This document shows, piece after piece, positions 47,328-57,282 of a stretch of DNA of 64,000 nt (position 1 is the stretch's first letter; each line of letters begins with the position of its first letter). The stretch lies in NCBI GenBank assembly GCA_036927565.1, contig JAYESD010000003.1, forward strand, positions 81,761,311 through 81,825,310, written 5' to 3'. This stretch comes from Tuctoria greenei. Lineage: Eukaryota > Streptophyta > Magnoliopsida > Poales > Poaceae. Below the pieces are notes generated by a model. That model had not been told where the DNA came from. It saw nothing but the letters and a program-made list of their open reading frames with translations, and did not search any database. Made by a program: the position numbers and the translations under genes.

Positions 47328-47755
47328 GGACTAGTCCGATATCAGCCGGACTAGTCCGATATCTTTCTGTTCCACTTCGGACTAGTCCTCCCCAGTGCGG
47401 ACTAGTCCTCAACACAATGCACAAGTCACACAAAATCGGACAAGTCCATTGTGACCCGGACTAGTCCGATATTCATTCTGATCCACTTCGGACAAGTCCG
47501 GTGTCTACACGGACTAGTCCGATATACACTCTGATCTAAATCGGACAAGTCCTCCAAGTGCGGACTTGTCATCCTAAACACTTAGGGTTTCACAGGTCCG
47601 GACAAGTCCGATGACAATCGGACTAGTCCGAAGCTTTCCAGTAGCGAAATCGGACAAGTCCGTTTTCAGCCGGACTAGTCCGATATTCCTGGACACTTAG
47701 GGTTTGCTTCGCACAGCACACCGGACTAGTCCGGTCACCACCACGGACTAGTCCG
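47328..47755. repeat. Palindrome cluster upstream of the E promoter
   Basis: Roughly 15 copies of a CGGAC(TA/AA)GTCCG palindrome, often followed by ATATC, sit within about 430 bp just before the TATA box. Position and form match the palindromic U3 motifs published for Sireviruses. Confidence 0.9.
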
Positions 47756-47791
47756 ATCTTTCTGAACCCTAACGGTAACTTTTAGAAACCC

Positions 47792-47802
47792 CATATAAAT
47801 AG
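47792..47802 (+). promoter_or_regulatory. TATA box of Sirevirus E
   Basis: CATATAAATAG sits directly downstream of the palindrome cluster. The same site occurs in the 3' LTR near 58012. Confidence 0.75.
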
Positions 47803-48572
47803 AGGTGCACGGCTCATTTTCACCATCTCTCGAACCCTAGTGTCGTCACACCTCCCAAGAGACTCAAAAACCATCTCTCTCCACGAAATTAAGTGCAAAA
47901 TCAATCAATCCATTGAAGATCACTTCTAGATCATTGGAGAGGCACTTGGCACACGATTGAGCTCTTGGTTTGAATCTCTAACACACTCTTACATCTCAAT
48001 TTGTATATTTCGAAGTGTGTTATTGGTGGTCTTGAAACTTGTAATCAAGGGAGCTCTCAACTTGTGAGATCGCCCCTTCAACTTGGTGATTTACCCCTGT
48101 GTGTTTAGTGGAAGAGGATTGGCCTTCGTGGCGATCCGACGAGGGAAGGGTTGGTGAAGACCTGGTCCTTTTGTGGGCTCCTCAACGTGGACGTAGGTTG
48201 CCTTCGTGGTAACCGAACCACGGGATAAATCTTGTGTCTTGTTCGTTTGTGTTCATCATTCTAGTTGATCAACATTATCTAGGGTTTGATTCATCTTGTT
48301 GAATTCAAGTTAAATAGTTGAACAAGAATCATACTTGCAATAGAACTTGATATACAATCATTGAACTGTTATTGAAGTTTATATTTCCGCTGCAAACGTC
48401 AACGAAACAATCAAATTGACCTAACTTGATCAACCTAGTCTGTGAAATCCGGACTAGTCCGCACTTTACCGGACTAGTCTGATATATCTGGTTTTGACCT
48501 TGTTGTTGAAGTGCTACAGGAACCGAGAAAATTCAAGAAGGCCTATTCACCCCCCCTCTAGGCCTACATTCA

Positions 48573-48586
48573 ATTGGTATCAGAGC
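48573..48586 (+). other. Primer-binding site of Sirevirus E
   Basis: ATTGGTATCAGAGC is complementary to the initiator tRNA-Met 3' end and begins directly after the LTR. Confidence 0.92.
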
Positions 48587-48623
48587 GAGTTCTTCAAGAA
48601 AGAGTGCAACCACTCGAAGAGAT

Positions 48624-51042
48624 CATGTCGGACATGAAGGAAGTCCAGAAAATCAACAACCAGGAAGAAATGAACAATCACAAGCACCAAAAGCTTGAGA
48701 AGTATCTCGAAGCCATTCAAGACTTCGATGATGATGATGAGGAGACATTGGAGCTGAAAGCACTCCTTAGAAAGAAAGCGCTTTCCAAAGGGAAATCTAA
48801 AGTTAAAAAGAAAAGAAGAAGGGGAGTATTCACACCGACTACTCCCGATATCCTTTTAATTATGACCGTTTAAATTCTAACAGCAGTCATTATCTATCTA
48901 TTCCTCTCGGAAAAGCCCCACACTTCGATGGGAGTTATTACTCCATGTGGAGGCAAAATATGAAGATGCACTTGATTTCCCTTAACCCAAGTTTATGGCA
49001 TATTGTGTGCACAGGAATAAACATCCCTGATGACGATGAAGAGCTCACGCCAAGTCAAGAGCAAGCCATCCATAGGAATGCCCAAGCCGCAGCCGTTATC
49101 ACCTCATCTCTAAGTCGAGATGAATTCACAAAGGTGGACGGATTGGAAATTGCCAAAGAAATCTGGGACACACTACAGACAGCACATGAAAGGTGACCAG
49201 CATGTGCGGGAGGCAAAGATTGAAATGATTGAAGGCGAACTAGGAAGGTTCGCGATTGAGGAAGATGAGTCTCCCCAAGACATGTACAACAGACTGAAGA
49301 CTCTTGTGAACAAGGTTCGATCATATGGGAGCAAAAAGTGGAATGACCACGAGGTTGTAAAGCTCATCCTTAGAGCTTTTATGCCTTGCAACGTCACACT
49401 TTGCTCTATGATCCGAGAAAGTCCAGGGTACAAGAAAATGACTCCGGATGAACTGCTTGGCAAAATCATCAACTTTGAGATGATGGAGAAGCAAGCCAAG
49501 AACGTAAAAGAAATAGCTGATCTCACATCAGCCAAGAAGAAGGGAGTTGCCCTAAAGTCCTCACTCAAGCCTCTATCCAAAGAAGCAAGAGAAGCACAGC
49601 TTGAGGAGGACAGCGATGATGAAAGCAGCGAGCTGGACGAAGAAGATATTATTTTGTTCATGAAGAAGTTCAAAAGAATTATGAAGAAAAAACAAGGAAC
49701 AAAATCGAGTGAAGGAAAATACAAGGAGAAGACAAAGCCGAAGATGAGGCGGGCATACTATAATTGTGGTGAGTACAATCACTTTATAGTCGATTGCCCG
49801 TATGAGGACAACAAGAAGAAGAGTAAAGAGTCCAAGTCTCAAACGAAGAAATTCTTCAAGAAGAAGAAAAAAGCTGAACAAGCACACATCGGAAAGGAGT
49901 GGGACTCAAATGATGAGTCCTCATCGTCCGATGAAGAAGAAATGGCTAGCATAGCCATTGAAAGCATGTCCAAGAAACCCACACTCTTCCCCACGCTCGG
50001 TGCAAAGAAGGCAAATGTAACTTGCCTCATGGCTAAGGAAGGTAAACGCAAGGTAAACATCAAAACTCCTTCCTTGCATTCTTACTCAAGTGATGATGAT
50101 CTAGATAGTGATGATGAAGATATGCTAATTGGCTTAGATAGAAAAACTGCTGCTAAAATGAAATTATTGCTTAACCAACTTGTTGAGAAGGAAGAGCTAA
50201 TTGATCGTCAAGAAGACATGATTATTTCCCAAAAGGAGAAGCATGTCGAACTTGACAATCTTCTAGTTCTTGAAAAGGAGAGAAACCACTTACTAGAGCT
50301 TGAGCTAGCTTCAAGCAAGAAAACTTGCTTGGAGTTAACCAACTCAAACGTTGCAATCAAGGATCAACTTGATGACCTAATCAAGGTCAACAAGATCCTT
50401 GAAGTGCAGGTTGAGTCAATCAAGCTTAGTGAACCTTCCTCCTCTTCAAGCCTACCTTCTCAACCCACTTCAACTAATATCGCTCATATTTGCAAATGTG
50501 ATAAAATTAACACCAGGTTGAAGGAAAATTCTACCTCCACAAAGGACAAAAATCCTACCCAATGTGTAATATTTGACAAGGAGAGGATCAACTATGCACG
50601 TAGTGCATATTTGGTCCAAAGACCTCCAAATGTCAAGTATGGCATTGGTTACTCTTATGATGGAAAGCAAAGAGCTGGAAATCATAAGAATAACAAGGGA
50701 AGGATTACCTTTGTGAAGGGAGGACCCTCACAACCTGGTAACTCGAAAACTAAAAACCTGAACTCTCATGAAAACCGGACTAGTCCGGTTGTGGTCCGGA
50801 CAAGTCCGGTCATCCGGACAAGTCCGGTCACACAGACTAGTCCGACCCATAATCAACAGCAACTCTTGTTTAAAACCTTTGATGCTTCTTATGTATTAAT
50901 GAAAAATAATGTTGGTAAAGTGTATGCTTATTATGCTGGGCCACGCCATGGGAACACAAAATCCCATGTGTGGGTGCCCAAATGTATTGTTACTAACCTC
51001 CAAGGACCCAAGCAAGCTTGGGTACCTAAAACCAAGGCGTAA
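48624..51042 (+). pseudogene. gag: Sirevirus E gag, two offsetting frameshifts and a changed zinc knuckle
   Basis: The frame begins at ATG 48624 (MSDMKEVQKINNQ). Compared with element C, one base is lost near 48810, so translation runs into a short wrong tail. The conserved capsid start (FNYDRL to TLQTAHE) is in the next frame. One extra A near 49190 restores the original frame, open to 51042. The remainder holds SPQDMYNRLKTLVNK, NVTLCSMIRESPG, a lysine-rich region, a knuckle reading YYNCGEYNHFIVDC (first Cys changed to Tyr), a coiled coil, and RTSPV peptide repeats from four palindromes (50775-50845). The full protein cannot be made from this frame. Confidence 0.9.
50775..50845 (+). repeat. 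Four LTR-type palindromes inside gag coding sequence
   Basis: CCGGACTAGTCCGG (50775-50788), two CCGGACAAGTCCGG (50796-50809, 50814-50827) and CAGACTAGTCCGA (50833-50845). All are read as R/Q-T-S-P without breaking the frame. Confidence 0.93.
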
Positions 51043-54000
51043 TTTGTTTTTGCAGGCCTACTCCTCCGGTGGATCCAAATGGGTGCTAGACAGTGGATGC
51101 ACCAACCACATGATCGGAGAAAGGAGGATGTTTGTGGAGTATGAAGTGAACAAGGACCCAAACGAAGGCATCTACTTTGGGGATAACAGTCAAGGAAGGG
51201 TCCTCGGTACCGGTAAAATAGCAATATCCTCTGAACATACTCTTTCGCATGTTTTACACGTTGAATCTTTAGATTATAACCTGCTGTCCATATCTCAATT
51301 ATGTGACAAAGGTTATAATTGCTTGTTTACTAACGAGGGTGTGACCGTTTCAAGGAGGAGTGATGGTTCCGTTGCATTCAAGGGTATGTTAAAGGGAAAG
51401 CTTTACCTTGTTGACTTCAACAAGAATAAAGCCGAACTCGACACATGCTTGATTGCAAAAACCAACATGGGTTGGCTGTGGCATAGACGGCTAGCACATG
51501 TTGGTATGAGGAACCTTCAAAAACTCCTCAAGGGCGATCACATCCGAGGATTGAAAGATGTTGTGTTTGAGAAAGACAGGCCTTGTAGTGCATGCCAAGC
51601 AGGGAAACAAGTTGGAGCACAACATCCCGTGAAGAACATCATGACCACGACAAGACCGCTCGAACTACTTCATATGGACTTGTTTGGTCCAATTGCTTAC
51701 ATAAGCATCGGCGGTAATAAATACGGTTTAGTTATTATTGATGATTTTTCCCGCTTCACTTGGGTGTTCTTTTTGCATGACAAGTCAGAAACACAAGGAA
51801 CACTCAAGAAATTCTTCAAGCGAGCGCAAAACGAGTTCTCACTATCAATCAAGAGTATTCGGAGCGACAACGGCACGGATTTCAAGAACATACAAGTGGA
51901 GGAGTACCTTGATGAGGAAGGAATCAAGCACGAATTCTCAGCACCATACTCTCCACAACAAAACGGAGTTGCCGAAAGGAAGAACCGAACGCTCATAGAG
52001 ATGGCAAGAACAATGCTCGATGAATACAAGACTTCGGATCGATTTTGGGCGGAAGCAATCAACACCGCTTGCCATGCCACAAATCGACTCTACCTTCATC
52101 GACTACTAAAGAAGACCCCCTATGAGCTACTCACCGGTAACAAACCGAACATTTCATATTTTCGAGTTTTCGGTTCTCCTTGCTATATTTTGAACAAGAA
52201 GCCCAGGACTTCAAAGTTCGCTTCAAAGTCCGATGAAGGTTTCTTGCTTGGTTATGATTCGAACACTTACGCCTATCGTGTTTTCAACAAGGCCTCCGGA
52301 CTTGTTGAAGTGGCACGTGATGTAGTGTTCGATGAAACTAATGGCTCCCAAAAGGAGCAAGTTGATCAATGTGAATTAGGTAAAGAGGAAGCCCCCTATC
52401 AAGCATTGAAGAGGATGGCTCTAGGCGAAGTACGACCACAAGAGTCATCGTCACAAATACAAGAGGAAAGTGAACCACAAGAGGAAATCAACATGCAAGG
52501 GGGAGCCTCAATACAAGATCAATCAAAGGAATATGAACATGATCAACAAATCAACGAGGACAACAACTCAGGGGGAGAAGAAGATGATCACCAACATACG
52601 ACCCCCCAAGTGCCACACCCAAGAGTACACCAATGCATTCAAAGGGATCATCCAATCGACAACATCATCGGCGACATCCAAAAGGGAGTAACCACTAGAT
52701 CTCGTATAGCAAACTTCTGTGAGCATTACTCGTTTGTCTCCTTTTTGGAACAATGCAGGACTGAGGATGCATTGAAGGATCCAGACTGGGTGGTGGCAAT
52801 GCAAGAAGAGTTGAACAACTTCAAGAGAAACGAGGTTTTGGAACTTGTGGAAAGACCCAATGCAAACATTGTGGGCACCAAGTGGGTATTCTGCAACAAG
52901 CAAGAAGAACACGGAGTGGTGACAAGAAACAAGGCACGACTTGTGGCCAAAGGTTACTCACAAGTCGAAGGTTTGGATTTCGATGAAACCTTTGCTCCAG
53001 TAGCTAGGCTTGAATCAATTAGAATATTACTTGCATATGCTACTCACCATGATTTCAAGCTGTATCAAATGGACGTGAAAAGCACCTTCCTCAACGGACC
53101 GATCAAGGAAGAGGTGTACGTGGAGCAACCACCCGGATTTGAAGACGAAGAGTTCCCCGACCACGTGTATAAACTGCGTAAGGCTCTCTATGGCCTCAAA
53201 CAAGCTCCTAGAGCTTGGTATGAGTGTCTTAGAGATTTTTTAATTGATAATGGCTTTCAAATTGGCAAAGTAGATTATACACTATTCACGAAAAATCTGG
53301 ATAATGATCTTTTTATTTGCCAAATCTATGTTGATGATATAATTTTTGGATCAACTAACCAATCTTTCTGTGAAGAGTTTAGTAAAATTATGACAGACAT
53401 ATTTGAAATGTCAATGATGGGAGAATTGAAGTACTTCTTGGGATTCCAAGTGCGGCAACAAAGGGAAGGAACATTCATAAGCCAAACCAAGTACACACAG
53501 GACATCCTCAAGAAGTTTGGCATGGACAAGGCAAAGCCCATAAAGACTCCCATGGCAACGAATGGCCACATGGATCTCAATGAAGATGGACCGAGCATCG
53601 ACCAAAAGGTATATCGCTCCATGATTGGATCTTTACTTTACTTATGTGCATCTAGGCCAGATATTATGTTGAGTGTATGTTTGTGTGCAAGATTTCAAGC
53701 CAACCCTAAGGAATGTCATTTGACAGCCGTAAAGAGAATCCTAAGATATTTAGTTCATACACCCAACCTTGGTCTTTGGTACCCGAAAGGCTCAAAATTC
53801 AATCTCATTGGGTATTCCGATGCAGATTATGCCGGGTGCAAAGTTGATAAAAAAAGCACTTCCGGCACTTGCCAATTCCTAGGAAGATCCTTAGTTTCTT
53901 GGTCATCCAAGAAACAGAATTCCATTGCATTATCCACAGCCGAAGCGGAGTATGTTGCAGCCGGGAGTTTTTGTGCACAACTCCTTTGGATGCGACAAAC

Positions 54001-54280
54001 TCTAAGGGATTACGGTTACAATATGAACCGTATTCCTCTCCTTTGTGATAATGAGAGTGCCATTAAAATAGCCCACAATCCAGTTGAGCACTCTAGGACT
54101 AAACACATTGACATAAGACACCATTTCTTGAGAGACCATTCCATGAAAGGAGACATATCCATCTCTCATGTCAACACCCAAAAACAACTGGCCGACATAT
54201 TCACCAAGCCACTTGATGAAAAACGTTTTTGCGAACTCCGAAATGAGCTAAACATTCTTGATTCTCGGAGTGTGGCTTGA
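50909..54280 (+). CDS. pol: Sirevirus E pol polyprotein, 1123-codon open frame
   Basis: Pol copies and integrates the element. In order: protease with D61-S-G (WVLDSGCTNHM), integrase HHCC (LWHRRLAHVG, CSACQAGK), catalytic D257, D320, E356 (D-D-35-E spacing), a GKKPY-like post-integrase segment, RT starting near residue 650 with MDVKSTFLNG and YVDD at 807-810, and RNase H with YSDADYAG, LSTAEAEYVAA and RTKHIDIRHHF. No stop or frame change is present, and all catalytic residues I can place are intact. It is in the +1 frame relative to gag and overlaps it from 50909 to 51042. Real translation probably begins nearer the acceptor-like TTTGCAG at 51049-51055 or by frameshift; the first ATG is not decisive. 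Confidence 0.95.
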   Translation: MLVKCMLIMLGHAMGTQNPMCGCPNVLLLTSKDPSKLGYLKPRRNLFLQAYSSGGSKWVLDSGCTNHMIGERRMFVEYEVNKDPNEGIYFGDNSQGRVLGTGKIAISSEHTLSHVLHVESLDYNLLSISQLCDKGYNCLFTNEGVTVSRRSDGSVAFKGMLKGKLYLVDFNKNKAELDTCLIAKTNMGWLWHRRLAHVGMRNLQKLLKGDHIRGLKDVVFEKDRPCSACQAGKQVGAQHPVKNIMTTTRPLELLHMDLFGPIAYISIGGNKYGLVIIDDFSRFTWVFFLHDKSETQGTLKKFFKRAQNEFSLSIKSIRSDNGTDFKNIQVEEYLDEEGIKHEFSAPYSPQQNGVAERKNRTLIEMARTMLDEYKTSDRFWAEAINTACHATNRLYLHRLLKKTPYELLTGNKPNISYFRVFGSPCYILNKKPRTSKFASKSDEGFLLGYDSNTYAYRVFNKASGLVEVARDVVFDETNGSQKEQVDQCELGKEEAPYQALKRMALGEVRPQESSSQIQEESEPQEEINMQGGASIQDQSKEYEHDQQINEDNNSGGEEDDHQHTTPQVPHPRVHQCIQRDHPIDNIIGDIQKGVTTRSRIANFCEHYSFVSFLEQCRTEDALKDPDWVVAMQEELNNFKRNEVLELVERPNANIVGTKWVFCNKQEEHGVVTRNKARLVAKGYSQVEGLDFDETFAPVARLESIRILLAYATHHDFKLYQMDVKSTFLNGPIKEEVYVEQPPGFEDEEFPDHVYKLRKALYGLKQAPRAWYECLRDFLIDNGFQIGKVDYTLFTKNLDNDLFICQIYVDDIIFGSTNQSFCEEFSKIMTDIFEMSMMGELKYFLGFQVRQQREGTFISQTKYTQDILKKFGMDKAKPIKTPMATNGHMDLNEDGPSIDQKVYRSMIGSLLYLCASRPDIMLSVCLCARFQANPKECHLTAVKRILRYLVHTPNLGLWYPKGSKFNLIGYSDADYAGCKVDKKSTSGTCQFLGRSLVSWSSKKQNSIALSTAEAEYVAAGSFCAQLLWMRQTLRDYGYNMNRIPLLCDNESAIKIAHNPVEHSRTKHIDIRHHFLRDHSMKGDISISHVNTQKQLADIFTKPLDEKRFCELRNELNILDSRSVA

Positions 54281-55262
54281 AAAGTTGCATACCTGTATGA
54301 TTGCTTCAAAATATTGATTGAATTGTGAAAATTAACCCTCCCCATTTTTCTCTCGAAAAACTATGTCAATTATTAGATCTTGATGAATTTTTTATCATAG
54401 TATGATTGTTGTTTGCTTACTGGTCAAATTCATCAAGATTATTTGAATTGTTTTGCCTCTCTACTCTCAATTATTAAACCTTCAAATATATATGAATGGG
54501 CTATGCAATTCTTTCCTGGTGACCACGGACAAGTCCGTGATTACCCGGACTAGTCCGCCCTTGCAGACTAGTCCGCAGAGTGCCGGGTAGGCCGGACTAG
54601 TCCGACAGACCACGGACTAGTCCGATATAGGTCCCTGGATGACTTCGGACTAGTCCAGTCATGTCCGGACTTTTCCGATTTTTCGTGTCCATAACCCTAG
54701 CCGCCACCAAACCCTAATCCCTTCACCCCACACTCGCCCCCAAGCTTTCTCTCTCTTGCGCTCGAGCTCCCAAGGTGAATCCCTGATTCCTCCGTCGAAA
54801 AGCCTCAACCTTGGGCGGAGATCAAGCTTGAAGACTCGGGGATTGAAGTTAGCGGACAAGTCCGGCCTCCAACCCCCAACATCTCAAGCTTCCTTCGATT
54901 TCTTGGTAAATTTTCTTCAAAACCCTAAGAAATCACAAATTTCTCTATTGCTTATCGTTTGGCCTAGCATTCATCACTAGTTACATGTCTAGTTGATGTA
55001 CTATGTGTATGCTAGACTAGTTTTACCTTAGGGATCAATTTTTGTCCAGTCTATTAGGTTTTTGCAGATGAACACCGGACTAGTCCGGTCCAGGTACAGA
55101 CAAGTCCGGTCCCCCGGACTAGTCCGTGCCTGTGCACCGGACAAGTCCGTTGTTTCTGAACCAAAACCTAATTCTTTAATTCCCTAATGCTTTCCATTGC
55201 CATCTTACCTCAACAATACCTTGTATAACTTGTCCTTTCTCTTGATCACTCATTCTCAGATC
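54281..55262 (+). other. Spacer between pol and additional ORF of E, with palindromes
   Basis: Palindromes of CGGACTAGTCCG/CGGACAAGTCCG type fill 54524-54680 and 55074-55150. A TTAGGTTTTTGCAG at about 55055-55068 resembles a 3' splice site ahead of the additional ORF, which could be reached by splicing. No gene is present. Confidence 0.75.
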
Positions 55263-56825
55263 ATGTCGAGCTCCGACAACGAAATCTCCGATTTTGAGGC
55301 CGAGTTGGATCACGAGGTGGCACCTCGGTCCTCGGCGGGTCTTGGCAAGAAACGCCAAGAAAGACCTTCCGAGCCTGCTCCTTCCCCTCCCCAGGTTCGG
55401 AGGAAGGTCCTTGCCAAGAAGCCTGCCTCGAAGGCTGCTCTGTCTACAAGCGGCCTTCGACAAGCAAAAGGGAAGGGCAAGGGGGTTGCCACAAGGCCTG
55501 TTGGGCCCCTGAAGCTGCATACTCCCAGAGAAGGGGTCCGGGACCCTAATGAGGAAAGATTCACTGGCAAGGGCAGCGATGTGGCTGCAAAGTTGAGAAG
55601 TATTGATTGCTATGCAAGGCCCAAGCAAGCAGCTGATGGCAGATTTTGGTCAAATTTCCATGCTGACTTCTACAAGCTGGTCTACTTGCCGATGAAGACC
55701 CCGGTGGTGCGCAGTCAATGGATTGACTGGGCCTACCTTGAGAAGAAGAAATGTGCAGCCTTTGATGAAGTGATAGCAGCTGCAGAGAGACATGGTCTGA
55801 AGGATCTCTTTGCCTTCAGACACAACTGGAATGATGAAGTGATAGCACAATTTTATGCAACGTGCCACTTCTCAAGCGAAGACGAAGAAAGTGTGACTTG
55901 GATGACTCATGGATCCAAGTATTCTATTACTCAGGAAGAGTTTGCCAGCCTGCTGCACCTTGACTCTGAAGAATATGACCACCTCATTATCCACAACATT
56001 GGGGTCATTGAGAGGGATGGAATGAAGTTCATGTATGAGCCCTACTCTAAGTATGTTCCTCCCTCCACAAAGAATATGAAGCCTTTCTTTGTGGTCCTCA
56101 ACAGAGTCCTCAGGAAGACCATTGCCCCCAAGGATGGGGATGCAGGGAGTGTGCAAGGCTACCTTCGGACACTGATGAAGGTCATAAGCAAGAGGAGACA
56201 GTTTGATGTTGCAGACTATATTTGGAATGATATGGTCAATATCTCAAGTACCCCCAACCGATCCTGTGGCTATGCCCCTTACTTGATGTTTATGATTGAG
56301 AAGGTCACAGGGATCGAGTTTGTGAAGGATGTGGAGCACACTCCACTGAGGCCTCAGAAGCCTCAGCCAGTGAGTGTCCAGGCTGCTCCATCGCCGGCCT
56401 CAAGCCCCGAGGCACCGGCAAGGCAAGAAGAAGCTGCTAGGGCTCCTCCTCCCTCCAGAGTAGCCCCTCAGAAAGGATCCGCCAGTGGGATCCTCAAGTA
56501 CTTGGCTGCAATTTTCTCCTCATGCAAGAAAACTGAAGTGAAGCTTCACAAGCTAAATCAGAAGAGGAAGGAGAACATGAGGTACATAATAGCCAATGTG
56601 AAGCAGCTGAGTGAGAAGCTGGAGATCAACCCAATTGGATCTCCAGTACTTTCTGAAGATTCTGATCCGGACATCACCGAGCTCAGCCCCTTGACTACCT
56701 CCGAGCTTGCCTATTTTGGCATTGGGGACTCGAGCAGCTCCGGTCCTCCTCCTCCCTCTCAACCTCGTCAAGCGGAAAGCGATGAAGACGATGAAGACGA
56801 CGAGAGGACTGACAGCGAAGAGTGA
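55263..56825 (+). CDS. Additional 3' ORF of Sirevirus E (putative plant transposon protein)
   Basis: The frame is open from 55197. I prefer ATG 55263 (MSSSDNEISDFEAELDHE), as the preceding 22 codons look like leader. The N-terminal about 90 residues are basic and low complexity. A globular middle carries RFWSNFHADFYKLVY, QWIDWAYLEKKK, VIAQFYATCHF, TWMTHGSKYSITQEEFASLL, CGYAPYLMFMIEKVTG. A proline/alanine-rich linker follows, then a helical stretch, and the tail is strongly acidic. No signal peptide or membrane segment is visible, so I see no support for an envelope role although it sits in the env position. It resembles the family annotated as putative plant transposon protein; biochemical role unknown. 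A broken homologue is in element A. Confidence 0.88.
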   Translation: MSSSDNEISDFEAELDHEVAPRSSAGLGKKRQERPSEPAPSPPQVRRKVLAKKPASKAALSTSGLRQAKGKGKGVATRPVGPLKLHTPREGVRDPNEERFTGKGSDVAAKLRSIDCYARPKQAADGRFWSNFHADFYKLVYLPMKTPVVRSQWIDWAYLEKKKCAAFDEVIAAAERHGLKDLFAFRHNWNDEVIAQFYATCHFSSEDEESVTWMTHGSKYSITQEEFASLLHLDSEEYDHLIIHNIGVIERDGMKFMYEPYSKYVPPSTKNMKPFFVVLNRVLRKTIAPKDGDAGSVQGYLRTLMKVISKRRQFDVADYIWNDMVNISSTPNRSCGYAPYLMFMIEKVTGIEFVKDVEHTPLRPQKPQPVSVQAAPSPASSPEAPARQEEAARAPPPSRVAPQKGSASGILKYLAAIFSSCKKTEVKLHKLNQKRKENMRYIIANVKQLSEKLEINPIGSPVLSEDSDPDITELSPLTTSELAYFGIGDSSSSGPPPPSQPRQAESDEDDEDDERTDSEE

Positions 56826-57282
56826 AGCCCTAGGACTTTCCTCTCTCTCTTTTTGGTGTCTTGATGCCAAAGGGGGAGAGATTGAGGGGGAGTCTCTAGT
56901 CTTAGCTTTAGCCGAATAGGATGCGAGGAGAGAGCTCTCTATGTATTTTTAAGTGTGATGGTATTTGTTTAACACTATTTTCATATCATGTTTGGTCTTG
57001 TGTTAAGTTGCTCAATTAATTTGCAAGTGTGTGATGAAAACTGTGTTTTTGCTCCTGAAATGCCATATTCACTTGATATTAGTTGATCAATGGAAATTCT
57101 GTCATTCTTAATGCGTTCATGCTCTTAGTATGTGTCCCACCATAAAGAATGCACACATGAATAATTATCTTGTTGCTTGATGTATTTTTGAGTCATATGT
57201 GCATACTTTATGAAAATCTCATTTTATACCTCATTTTGTGAAATCTCAATTGGTTGTCATCAATCACCAAAAAGGGGGAGAT
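56826..57282 (+). other. 3' region of E with repeated polypurine tracts
   Basis: AAAGGGGGAGAG (56869-56880) and GAGGGGGAG (56884-56892) lie just after the ORF. AAAAAGGGGGAGA (57269-57281) abuts the 3' LTR and should be the working plus-strand primer. Extra upstream tracts are a reported Sirevirus trait. Confidence 0.8.

Larger units (their letters stand above)
47063..48572 (+). repeat. 5' LTR of Sirevirus E (1510 bp)
   Basis: It starts TGAAAGTGCATCTAGGAC and ends GGCCTACATTCA. Palindromes CGGACTAGTCCG and CGGACAAGTCCG are dense at 47328-47755, with two more near 48450-48482. A GTGTGTT/AACACAC hairpin lies near 47251-47269. Confidence 0.95.

Noticed and set aside
47328..47755. Regularly recurring palindromes that look like a CRISPR array
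   Set aside because: Spacing and flanks are irregular, the unit is a 12-14 bp palindrome in an LTR of a plant retrotransposon, it recurs in every related LTR, and no cas genes are present.
48573..48586. tRNA-like sequences at LTR edges
   Set aside because: They are only complements of a tRNA 3' end (primer-binding sites), with no cloverleaf.
54688..54725. Repeated AACCCTA-like words suggesting interstitial telomere repeats
   Set aside because: Only two or three imperfect, irregularly spaced words in a C-rich leader; no TTTAGGG array.
55197..56825. Envelope gene in Sirevirus E
   Set aside because: Position fits, but there is no signal peptide, membrane anchor or cysteine-rich ectodomain; similarity is to plant transposon additional ORFs.
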